From Chrysaora quinquecirrha (lineage: Eukaryota; Cnidaria; Scyphozoa; Semaeostomeae; Pelagiidae), in contig JACTAT010000119.1 of NCBI GenBank assembly GCA_014526335.1, forward strand, positions 517,364 to 581,363: DNA of 64,000 nucleotides. Direction: 5' to 3'. Position 1 is the stretch's first letter; every line of letters begins with the position of its first letter. The position numbers were made by a program, and so were the translations under genes. Shown here one piece after another: positions 24,101 to 37,303 of the stretch. Below the pieces are notes generated by a model that searched no databases, was not told the origin of the DNA, and worked only from the letters and a program-made list of their open reading frames with translations.

Positions 24101-27100
24101 AAAGTAAAAATAAGACAAAAATAACATTGGTTCAATAAGAAAAAAATGGGAAAAATCAGATAAAATGAGAGAAAAAATAAAATTAAATTAAAATCGTGTG
24201 TTAAATAATTTCATGTTGAACATACGAAAAACAAAATGAAATAAAACAATACATAAATAAAACACAATAAAATAAGTAAAAATTGCGTAAATAAATGAGA
24301 AATTTTCCTACCTGATCCTCATCGGATTGGTAAAAAAACAATTCGGTATTTTGAGGCACTGGAGTGAATTTCTTTCGAGAATTTCAGTGAAGCTGTCCTG
24401 TACAAATCCGTGTATCGACTCACTTCGACATCTGATGGTTGCAGATGACGTTGTTCGAGGCGTCCTCACTGTACTGGTCGAGCTATGTCTATTACCTCTT
24501 CTTATAACGACATTCCCTTCAGAAGGGCAGCCAAAGACTTCATCATCAATGGTTTCATTTCGATAATGCATACACATAATACGAATGAATCTTGTGATAT
24601 CAACCTCAAGATGAGCTTCTTCGCATATCATTTCTACAGATGATTCAACGTCTTTGCCACATAGTGAATAACCGAGCTGAAGATTACTAAACACTCCATT
24701 AACAAACGTCTGGAAATATCGCTCTGTCAGTGATTTGCAATAGGCTGATAGGCTGGGTGATTTCTCGATTTCTCGAATCGTTTCATCAGTTGTATCTTGT
24801 TTCTCCACGTCAGATGGGGGCATACCTTCGATTAGTTTTGATGAGTAATCAAGAAAAATATTCTGGAATCCTTGTTCCTGCGATTTTATGTCAGAAATAA
24901 CAGAAAATTTGCATTCGTATAAAAATACAGGCAAGAACTGCTGACTTGAAGACTGCCTATTCGGATCTACGTTTTCGTCTTGCTTTTCAGATTTCTGAGG
25001 CTCCGAATCACTTCTTGCTTCAGACGATGAAGATTGTTCTTGAGCAGCCGACTCTTCATCTTCCTCCCCTCCTTTCCTGCCGTTATCATCCAGCAATATT
25101 TTCTCTACGTCATCAACAGACGCTGGCACGAAGACTATAAATAACATGCTTCGAGTACAGCCGGCAAAGCATTTCCACAATGGCATCCGGGAGCTTTCAG
25201 CATATGAAATAGAATGAATTTCATTTGATCCATTGTTTTGCTGCTTCGCAGATCTTTGTTGGACAAACTCGGAAAATGCTGCGCAGTCTTCATCCCGAAG
25301 TGGCACTTCGCAGTCGTTTAGTTCTTTCAGTGAACTGAATAGCAATGAAAGCAAAATGTCGTTTGGTCGTTGTTCTTGGATTGTTTCGTCTAAAAATAAA
25401 AAGAAGCTTGGCGTTGGTCAAATTCATACTGAAAATGAACGTTAAGGTGAAGGTGACATGGTGTATTAAGCGTCAGTTGCTATTAGGATCTTAGTAGTAT
25501 GTTAAGTAATCGAGACCTCGAGCCTGGCTGCGACGCTACCGTAGCTGGGACTCAGCAACTGACAGCATGAGCCAGCTGGATTAGGCCATGACGCCACAGC
25601 ATCTTCAACTTCAACCTTACTTTCCTGCAGTCTCCTCCAGCCGAAGCACGCGGGCAAAAAATGCAGAGAAAAGGACGACCCTGAGAAATTATTCCCATCG
25701 ATGCACATTTGAAGAATATTTAGAAGTGGGTCTTAAATTTGGCTCACAAAATGGTCATACGTCAGTGTGATACTGAAGCAATATATAACATTTACGTAAA
25801 AAGTAGCCGCCGTAGGTTAACGCATAGAGGAGGAACGAACCACGAACATAATAAATCTAGCAGGTTCTGGGCAGAGATTTTCAATGAGGGAAGAGTGAAT
25901 AAATTAAACCCTTCGAAGTCTGCAAATCTACGAATCAGGACTTTATAACTTTGGGGAAATTGTGATGGATACCTTTTGTTATTGATGGACCAACCAGTGG
26001 GATGATTAAGCAAAAGCTCAAGGCCAAGGCTAAACGATCCAAGCGTTATTTTCCAAGCGTCAGAAATTTGATTCTGAAGCAAAATTTTTTAATTTTGTCC
26101 ACATCACAAAAAATATTGCTCGTCAAGCTTTCTATGCTTGAAAAATCGCAAATGTTTTTTAACTTCGTCAAAGATATAGCCAACAAGTTTTGATATTTTT
26201 GCTTGCCAAGCAATGTTTTTGTGGCGTGAACAAACGTCCAAGCATTGCTTGATAAACAAATTTCAATTTTTTGGGAGACAATGTTTGATCGTTTGGCAAA
26301 GGTCTGAGTATGCCTTGATTCTTAAGGTACGCAAACGATGTCTAGGGTTGGTGTTGCTTCAAACTAAGAACCACTATATTATATACCCTTGGAGTACAAA
26401 ATAGTAGACTACGTCAATTTATATTGATGCTGAAAGAAGAAAAAAAAAGCCAGTGCTATAGCTCTTCTTCTAACAGCCAACAAACGTTAAGTAAGCATAG
26501 ACTTACCCAGTTCAAAATTTCTCAGCAGGGGCAGCAACATGAATATTTGTCTTGATTTTCGAAGCAAAGATATGACATCAAATAAAAAAGGAATCTCAAC
26601 CACAGACGAGGTTGAGAACCAGTCAGATGGAGGCTGAACTTCAGCTGCAGGAGACGATGGGACTGATACTAATAAGCTGTCATTGCACATGCTCTCCAGA
26701 TGAGCGTATGTAACTAGATCTTTCACAGTGTCGAAATCAGTGCCAAAGATCTAGGGAATATTAGAAATAATCATGAGATTAAATGAAATCTCAGCAGAAG
26801 CCTTGGGTTAATCGTTAAGCATACGAAATTATATAGCTAAGAAGAGCTAAATTAGTGAGGTAACTACAATTCTTTTTACAGTGGACTTCGCTCAATCTGA
26901 AGAAGCTTTGCTTAAGAAAATATTATAAAAAATTGATTCAACTTATATCAGTCATTTTTTTGGCAGCAAAATATGTGTAATACGTAAATTAAGGTAAAAT
27001 GTAAGACCAATGTTGTTATTTCTGCCGAAATTTTGACTATATTCAATATTAAATGTTTCAATAATTTTCAACACTCAGTTTAGTTTAATTGCTGTGCCAA

Positions 27101-30100
27101 CTTAATTTGGTTAGACATGCTTATGTTATTAAACAAAATAATTCTCTAGATTCTGTAAGATTACCCCCCCCCCAATCTTTGAATTTCGGTGAAACACCCC
27201 AAAACTGACAGCCCCATTTAATGACTGGCAAAAATATTAATTTTCAAACTAACTTTCTTAGGAATCTCATTGTAGCTCAATCCATCAAAATGCTGTACTT
27301 CTGCCTCGTTAGCATGCACGTTTCCAGACTGAGGCTCGACCCATATCTCAGTTGCGATTTGAAGATCTCCTTTGCTGTACTTGAAGGGGTCACCCTCGGC
27401 TGACTCATCGTTATTTCCTTCTCTGACTTGGAGAGTATGATGGGGTGGAAATAACACGAACTGGATAACGCAGACATCTTCTGATAAATCAGTTTTGCTG
27501 ACAGAACGCTAAAAGATAGAAAAGGGAATAAATAAGCTGCTTGGGCAAAACTTATTAATGAATAATGAGCTTTCTTGTAAGCTGATATAGTTAAGTTACA
27601 ATACAACGCTGAGTAGAATACCCTAGCATTGAAACACAGAAAAACACAGACACTTATTAAATAATAAGCTTTGTTATCAGCTGCTGATAGTTACAATGCT
27701 ACACTGAGCAGAATTGCCTGACTGCAGATACCCTGATTCTAAGTTTTATCTGACTAGTCAGTAACTATATTACATTGCTCGTCAAACATTTTTTACTGTG
27801 AGAATGATTTTCTCAAATTTCTCAAAAATATTGCTAAGCGAATTCTGCTTATCCAGCAGTGTTTCGTAACAGTCAAACATTTCCTGTAGAGTACATTTCA
27901 AATGTTTGACTGACAATGTTTTATAGTTTTGACTAGAGCTTTATAGTAAGAAAAGTGCGAAAGACCGCATCCATGGTGTTTTAAAATCCCTGCTATTGGC
28001 TAAGTGGTCATTTTCAAATTGCAATAGTTAGGCTTCTAAAACTGCTGGGAACTTTCACTATGCACCACTGTAAAGATCTTAGAATAAATCTTCTGAAAAG
28101 CATAATTGAAATCTAATTAGTCTTTATAGAGCAAGTCTTGAAAAGAATTTCAGTTTTTTCGCGAGTTCCGTGCAGCAAATGTTCCTGGTGCGTTAAAATA
28201 TATACAGTTCGGTTTGCATGAATCAATTAGTCTCTATAGCAACGCGCAACGGCAGCTGATTGGTTCGCACAAAAAACCCTACGGTCCTAAAACTTTTTAA
28301 TGTTGATACATTTACGTTTGGTCACAAAGATTTGAAACGAAGAAGAAAAAACTGCAAAAGAAAATTATGACAATTACCTTCATGGAAACTTCCTTAACCA
28401 TCGTAATGATACCATTAGCACTACTGCAGAAGTGAAAGCCTTCAAGGAGACGTCGCCTGAAATAGACCGCAAAAGAATATATAATATTAGTTAGCATGTA
28501 TGTGCCTAACCTAGATTACTTTATTCCAACGCCGTTATCATTTTTCCACATAGATGAACCCTTGCCGCAAACCAAACGCGTCGAAAAGCTTCTGGCAATC
28601 ACAGGCTAATTCAAAGACATTTCCTTACAGCATGTCTAAGAAACTGACTCAAGAGACACTGAAAAAATGAGCAATCGTAGACGATGCCATCATTCTTTGT
28701 AGCATGGCGTGTAGTAGACTTCAGAGAGCAAATCTCGAAAACAATTTCGGTATTAACTGGGTATTTCAAGTTCTTTATTCTTTAGATTGAATATAGTGCA
28801 GTTTGCATGAATTTTTCCACAGCAACCATCTTCATCTTCTTGGCTGCAATCACTTATGCAACAAGGGCCGAGAAGTTTGCATGATTCCTAATCCTCATAC
28901 TTGAAATCAAGGTAGTTCTAGCTACTTTTGGCAGCCATAATTTTAATAAGAAATTCTCTAGATCATACATCTTACTTTGTCAATGCATATAGAACTCCAG
29001 CAACAGCAGTGTTCGGAAGTGAATTTCCTTGGCAGCTCATTTTCCATACCCATCGTTGGTTGTACATGTAACATGACAAGGCACCCAATACTGCAGTACT
29101 CCTAGCAGCAGTTCCTGCACCGACTGTTGCAACTGGTGTGAGTCTACTGCTTGACTGAGTCGTGTCTAATATTCCTTCACCTTCGGAACCTTTGGTTTCA
29201 GCGAATCTCAACTCTTCGGGAAGATTATCATATCTAAATGGAAAAGAGATTTTAGTCACGACATGTCCTTTTCATGGATTTGGGCGTGGGGTTGAAGAAG
29301 TAAGGAAACAGAGAAAACCAAGCCAAGTTTGGCAAGTACTAATTCGATTTATTGTTATCGTCGAATCATTATTGCTTTTCCTGTTACACTAATAGAATCT
29401 CATAGGAAAGACCATAAATTGTTAGCGTAACTATAAGATGCATAATTCTCACAGCCAATACATTACTGGAATCTTAGACAAAAGCTGTGCCTAAACTGGG
29501 AGACATGTTGCGTGCGGCATTAAATTTGGCGTGTCTCCCAAGGTTGCTTAACATGCGAACAGTACATCATTGAGACGCAGAGACAAGAAATGGTTCTGTT
29601 GTCTTCCAGAGACATTTCTGTGTCTCTCGCTGCAAATTTTGTCTCACGCTACAAAATTTCCGAGGTGGCTAAGCTGGGAGGCATCCAGGGAGAGATGTCA
29701 GTCGCGCGCGACATGTCTGTTAAGAATCAGAGACCCCGACTTACAGATACAAAATATAGACGGGCCCTCCCTCCGCGAATGAAGCGACCTGAAAACAGGA
29801 GGCCCAAGAGCCCTCCCCAGTCGAAAAATTTTGAATACATATTCTCCGATCTAGAACAGATTCTACCAGTAACAAGTCGTATCTGTTTAAAGGGCAATAT
29901 GCCAATTCAGTTCAAAACGACATTCGAAAACAACAAAGACATGAAAACAAAAGATCGTTGGAGTATCGTTTGCAGATTAAAGAAATACAGCAATCGCAGA
30001 TGACAGCATAATAACGTACTTGATGAGTATCCTTTCCAATGGTTTTTCAAGCATAAGAACGCAGTGTTTCTCTTTTGTTGTAAGAATAACTGACTTTGGT

Positions 30101-33100
30101 GGAGAATCAGCCAGAGTGTGTTCTGGTGAAAACAACGGCTTTTTCAACGGTGCTTTCATTGCACGTAGGGAATTCTTCAACTCTGAAACAATCTAAGAAA
30201 CAAAAAATAAATGAAAGATTATCACTAGTTGTTATATTTCTGATATATTTTAATACATTACCTGTATGGAAGTTACTCGAACTCATACTCTTTTTACACG
30301 GTTATGAGATTTCTTGCTGTACGTTTAGGTTAAGACAATCCATTTGAAAAATGGGATAACATATAACATGAAATTAGAACCCTAGAATAAGAACCTGGAT
30401 TCTAAAATCTCTGCCAGGCGAACTGAATAAAAAATCAATTGCTTGCAATAATTGTCCCCTCGAAAAATAGCCGGAAAAGCAAGTCTATAGCCTTGCCAAA
30501 TGGCCAAAATCAGGGTTGTTAAAGACTCCTTTTTTTCTTCAAAAATACTTACAAAATGCTACTTGATACCCCCTGATCTGCCTCTAGGGGGTTAATAAAG
30601 TATTGTTCGATCAAAATAGGTCAGAGTGAAACTATCAGACTAAAGTTTAAGCAGAATAAAGGGCATTGACCTTGTGTCTTTCTGTTCCAGCTGTACCTCC
30701 AAGAAAAGCGAGTCTGATAACGACGCAAAGACCTTTGAATACAAGTCTTAGCAAGCAGAAAGAATAAGGTGTTCTTTGCGTACTTCTAGAAGTAAAAAAA
30801 ACAAGCAAGGTATCAATATTTGAATAAAAAAGCTTTCAAAGTCTAAAATAAAACATCTTCTGTAGCTAATATAAGCAAACCTAGAAGAAAAATTTGCAGT
30901 AAAACAAATAAGTGGAAAAACAGAAGATATACAATTGGTTTGATGTGGACAGATCAATGATAAAAATTCTTGAATTAATTTTGCCTGTCAATTATTGAGT
31001 AGAATGATTCCTGGCCACAGTCATTAGTTTAGTAACCCTATCTTGTGCCCTGCACTTTGTGCCTATTTACCTAGCTCAAAATTATGCTTACTCAATAATA
31101 ATGAAACCCGATATTGTTGTTGTAAACAATGAAGCCATCTTATTGCATCTTTGAAAGCAAAGACGACAATACATAGAGCAAGCTTTTTCCAAGAAAAGGC
31201 TAAATGCACTGTAAGCTTATGAACTGGTCTGTCTTGCATCATGCTGAAAGGCTCAACCCTGACGCACGTGTTTGATGTTTCAACAATTTGACTCATTGAT
31301 ACAAATCGTATAAATAAGGCCTGCTTCATACGTGTTGTCGTACCGCGCCGTACCGGGAAAATGTTTACTAACTTCAGGTGGCTTGGCGCAGCGCGACCCG
31401 TATAAAACCAATTTCATACTCGATTCGGCCGAGTCGTATCAAACGGCAAAAGCCTCTTGTCCAGGTCGACCAACAGGGGCGTATTAAAACACAGAAGCAG
31501 TCGCACCGCGCCGTACCGTACCGTTCTTTTGAATGCACACAGAATTCTGAAATCCAGGGAATATGCAAAACAGGTAATATGTTTCTGTGTGATGCGGTGT
31601 GACTATGTCTCATGAAACAGAGACGCATCATGTCGAGTCATAGCCTGACTGAATTTCTGTTGGTGCGACACGGCACAGCTCGTACGAAACAGGCTTAAGT
31701 TGTCCTCTCACATGTACAGCATGGCCTGGCACAGTCCATGCATGGAAGCAGCATGGCCTGGCACAGTCCATGCTTGGAAGTAACCCAAGTTGAATATGAG
31801 GAGTAAGCAACGAAACAAATGAGAGTTCTAGCATTAGAGAAACCGATCGTTTACCTTCCAAGAAATCTTATGTACGAGTGATTTTCCAGAAGCACAAAGG
31901 AGCTCCAGTCTCTTAACATCCTGTTCAGAGTATTAAGTGCTGTTCTGCAATGGACAGACTGATAATGTCCACTAGATGATTGTAGAAAAAGACTCTTTGA
32001 TATTGGCCTGAAAGGGAAATGAGTTCAGGTTAAGCATTATTTCAAGTGTAGCTTGAAAAATAATATTTTTGGATGTCGTTCATTTTGTATCATATTATAC
32101 AATAACGCTCATGAAACAGGGGTAAACACCAAATTGAGAGCGATACAGCAGTTCAATTCAATCGCGATAACTGCGTCTCAAAGGGCATAAGTCTATCTCG
32201 TCCACAGGTTTGACGGTTGAGAGATTCGAGGAAGTTAGGAAGTTCGATGGTGGCCTGGGAAAGAGGTTTATTATACATCAAATGTGATATACCTGTCATT
32301 TTCCAGCAGTATACTAATTCGATGACAGTGGAACCATTTTTGCCTAAGAAGTAAACGAAGAAACAAATTAGCTATTCTGGTACAAGTAATAAGGAGAAAG
32401 TCTTGTTCTTAAGTTGTGAGGCTGAAGGACAACTTCGTTAGCCTTTTGGATGAATACTTTAACATTTGAAAGACTTGGCTTAAATATTTAATTTGCTTCG
32501 CCTGGGTCTAAACAAGCAGCAGCTAATAGATAATAGCAGTATATGAAGGAAGGGGAGTCTCTGCAGTAAAGAGATTATCTGCAGCAAGGGCAATATTTGC
32601 AGGAGTGATTTCTCCAGTAGGAAGGGGTGTAATGGACAAGGATATTGTGTTTTGTATACCAATCAACCGTTTCTAAAAATATTTTTAATCGTGTATATAT
32701 GTAAAAATGTTTCCCCTGTTTATCACAATTCTGAAGGTTTATACTACTCAAAAATTAATATTGTATATCTTACCATGTTTTAGTGTCCAGGTGAAGAATT
32801 GGCTTCCAAAACTCAGCGAACTGTGCCTCTTGCGATTTTGCTGATTTCCTGTATAAGAACGTAAAATAACATTAAACAGGTTTGAGAAAGTTGTAAAATG
32901 AACATTGCTGTGTTTTCTTTAACTGGGTTGTAGTCATGGTAATGAAGATATTATAACTTAAAAAGTAAGTACATAATTTCAAAATTAAATTCATATAAAC
33001 AGCAGAAACATTTTCGGGCATACTTAAAAGCTTTTTTCGTCTGAAACTCCTCAGAGTATGAACGTCGAAACAGACCGAAACAATAAAACTAAGGTGGAAT

Positions 33101-36100
33101 TTATACCCAGATGCGGCTCGAAATGCACCAATCAAAAGAGCATCTGAATTAGCATTGTGTTTTAAGTACACAATCTTGAATATGTGAATTTAAAGTCTAA
33201 TGTATCAATAACAGGAATATATTTACAATGATACAGTAAGTCAATTTCGGACAAGAATAACATCAAACTAACTTTGATCGTCCATGCTGGAGTGACAGTA
33301 CCTAAAAAAAGCGAGAATATTTAGAAAATGAACGAAAGCAACTGAATCTCCTAGGCTTTAAGATAAAACATTTTTCATGAAGTAGACTGAAGTTTGAGCA
33401 GAAAATTGTGAACAGAAAAAAGTAAGATCTACAGACAACTTCTGCCTGAAGTAATTTTACAAAGTTCAAAACTGTAACAAGAAAAACTAATTCTCAGCTT
33501 TACTATACCCTGGCCTTTGGTAGCTGTGAGCACATTATAGATTTGTTTCATGAGCTTATAAACAATTATAGCCCGACATAGGGCTACTGGCTATTAAAAC
33601 CGCACAAACCGATGCACGAGGACTAAACGATTTTATTTATAAAACGAACTACTTTATAAGGAACCTACATGAAGAAGGCCGGCAAATTTATAGTACTTGT
33701 ACTAATTAAGACAAAATCGCAAAGGAAAATTTTTTTTTGAATATTGTAAGCAATCAACAATTAGGAAGCCAGTTCCATTTATTTGCATTGAAAACTCGCA
33801 TAGATTGTACGTTATGCTTGTATCAAATGTATCATCAAATAGTTTCCAGCTTTGCCTACATACAAGTGTCTCTGCATAATAGTCATGGAACTAAATTTGC
33901 ACTTAAAATTAAGGAACTATTAAGGAACTTTTGGCACTATAGTTTGATGAAAGAGGTCCTAAATTTGGAACTTTAGGAACCAGGTCTTGAGCAAGGTTCT
34001 TTATAAAACAAAAAGCGCGTTAAGCCTTGTCATGTGAACTCTACCTCACCTTACAAACAGCTATCATTAAGCATTGAAAGAAAAAATGACTCAATCAATC
34101 ATTGGAGCCACAGTGGTAGAACCAACCGAAGAATTTCTCAAACGGTTTATTAAAGAAATGAATTTACGTGATAATTATTTCCACTTACTGGTGTTTTGGA
34201 ATTCTGAGGTAAATGAAACAAAGGAACTCCATCTTTGGCACTATCTGGTATTGTCGTATAAGCAGGATTGATTGAGAATAACTGAAGCCGCACCAGGAGC
34301 TCATCGGTACTAAGAAGACTGTGAAAAGATGTATAATCACTGTGAGGAAATACTGCATCAGAATATACTCTTTACTATAGAAAAACATCAGATACACACC
34401 CTAAAGACCCTTCACAAGAAAAATGCACAGCAAGAGACTAATGAACATGAGACGTTTACCTTTTCATGGTCTGATCGAACTTGAAGACAACTGTTTTCCT
34501 AAATCATTAAAGGAGATCATTAAATTTGGCTTTGTAGTGAAAAGTATAAAATGAAGTATGTATAAACAGTACTAAATAATAATGAAAAAGTACAAAATAG
34601 AATACAAAACATGGTAAAGCATATCTTAGCTATAAAGTATATATCTTAGCTATGAAATGCAGCAAACATCAGGACCTTCACTCAAGAAAGTATTGCGGTC
34701 TTCCCTCTTGCAGTAGGGGAATCTCCCATGATTCAAACTGACTTCAAATCACATCACATAGTATTTTTGATAACAACAGGATCACATTTCCGTAACTTTT
34801 GAAGAAAAGAACTGGAAGAATAGACTTTCTAAAGAAAGTATTCATCCAGCCCTATCAACTCCATGTATTAATATGGTATCATAAACTATTAAAGAAATCT
34901 GGTTTAATAACATCAGCACCAAATCAAAGATTAGCGCTTCGAGTGCTAGAAAATGAGCGCAAACAATCCGAGCTCCCCAGTACGTTCGGCAAGTGTTTTC
35001 TCACATTTTCGATCCTGTCAACGCAACAAATAGAAGAGCCACATTAAATTATTGCCCGATGATGGGAGACAGACATGTCCCAAAACGATGGCCCGAAAAA
35101 TTTCTAAGGCTTCTCATGATAAGCAGTGATTATCATGCATAATACTGTGTCAGAAAAAAGCCTTGATATGTGAGAATATATTTACTCTGCACAATCTTGA
35201 GTTAAGGAAGAAATCTAAGGGCCTGTTTATATGGGGAAAATCATCCCAACTTCCAGCCCTGTAGCTGAGAGGTGAGATCTCACCTTCCAATACAAACCTT
35301 TGTGATTTTCATCTTCTGTTTATATGGAAAACGTTTCATCCCGGTCAGGTGAGATCTCACTCGTTGAGAGGTGGGATCTCACCTGGGTGGGATGAAATTT
35401 TCTCATATAAACGCTGGAAGGTGGGATGAAAGCTGGACGGTGGGATGAAATTGCTCATTATGCGCAAGCGCCAGACATAATCCTATTGTCTGAGAAAATT
35501 AAACAAAAGCGGAAATATGAGACAAGTGGCTGGAAGGTGGGATGGAATTCTACATGTAAACTCTTGAAAATTTCGTCTCACTGCTCAGCTGAAGGGCTGG
35601 AAGGTGGGATGATTTTGTTCATATAAACAGGCCCTAAGCGGACTTGATAGCTAGGGGATCATTTCTGCTATATGCAAACCTTACCGCTTTTGCGATGTAT
35701 TCAATAAGAACATGCTCTTTCCATGGAAGCGTTAGTGTAACTTCCAGTTGAGTCCCATCTAAGAGAAACATTTCAATAGCATATAGGTATTTCAACACAG
35801 AAAAAGTAGAAAAATGTGGCATAACTTCCCCAATGGGTTCAAAGCTAAAAGGTTGTCAGAAGGATATCCTTGCCTTTGTATTGACAATATTTTTCTTGAA
35901 TCAATAACACTAACATTAGGATAGATTTTTCTACGAATGGCATACCACAATTAATGGGATTCAGACCTGGACTGCATGACCAAGCCAATGAAAATTGCCA
36001 GTTGAATTGTCTTTGGCTCTCCGATCATTTAGTCCAGTTAAGATTGATTAGTAAAATCGATGTTGAAATAAGAACACTATTAAGAACACTCGAGCCTCAA

Positions 36101-37095
36101 GTTATTCCAAAAATAATAACATCAAGCCTAAGCAAAAATTAAGTGGTTCTAAAGAAAGAGTGTTATCATCGCCTATCATAAAAAGCCTTTCATTTTCAGC
36201 GTGGCAAAGTTTTTGGGAAGTGCAGTCTCCCATAATAGGGCAATGACAAATTTGGCTCTTCTGTTTCACGTTCGCCCGATGATGGGAGACGAAGCTCTGC
36301 CAAGACGTTGCCCCGATAAATATCAGGCTTTTTATTATATAAAATGATTATCATGTCTTATATAAATTTTATTATGTTTATCAAGAATTCAGGATTTGTG
36401 TACATGAGGAAAAGGTGTAAAAAAAGGCTTTACGTACCTTTTGTAATTGCTACATTTTCTATTGAGTATCCCTCACGCAGTCGCACGCTAAGAACACTGA
36501 AAGGGAATAGAATTTTCAGCAAAAGGAAGTAAAATATGACAACAGTATGATAAAAAAGTAACCATCTTTTGTGCGCTGCGAATTATAAACAAGAAACTAT
36601 TACTGCCGAATTCGGGTCAGTTTATTGCAACCAATTTCATTCCATTCAACTTGCTGGGTAACGTCTTTCAATAGAATTCAATTATTTTCTTTGTAGCATA
36701 CAAAAACCTAACGTACATTATAATGTATATATTACTGTATATTCAGACCACCAAAAAAAGTTGTATCCTACACGACGTAAGAGAAGCAGAGCTTGGTAGA
36801 TTATTACAACCATTTTCATTGTATTCTACTCGTTACGTACAGTCTTACTTATACCGAACAACTTCAATTCAGTTGCAGAGAAAAGCTTTTATTGCCCCTT
36901 TATATGTTTGATACTTTGATTATTGTTAGTTACCTAGTTAATTAGTTTGCTAGCTAGCAAGTTAGTTAGTTAGTTAGTTAGCTAGCTAGTTAGTTAGTTA
37001 GTTAGCTTATGAGATAGTTAGTTCGTTAGTTAGTTAGTTGGCATAGCTTGTAAGTTTGTTAGTTAGTTAGGTAGTTGGTTAGTTAGATAGCTAGC

Positions 37096-37129
<34 letters not shown>

Positions 37130-37248
37130 ATTAGCTTATGAGATAGTTAGTTCGTTAGTTAGTTAGCATAGCTTGTAAGTTTGTTAGTTAGTTAGGTAGT
37201 TGGTTAGTTAGATAGCTAGCTAGTTAGTTAGCTAGTCAGTAATAGTTG

Positions 37249-37303
<55 letters not shown>

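Larger units (their letters stand above)
19609..25035. repeat. Direct tandem duplication, two units of ~2.71 kb
   Basis: Unit 1 is 19609-22324, unit 2 about 22324-25035. Both hold the same three SZT2 exons, introns and AT-rich arrays, with scattered base differences and differing repeat counts. The junction shares only a TT or so between the two ends. Confidence 0.92.

Noticed and set aside
23446..24135. Further Phe/Tyr-rich minus ORFs
   Set aside because: Same microsatellite origin in the second duplication unit.
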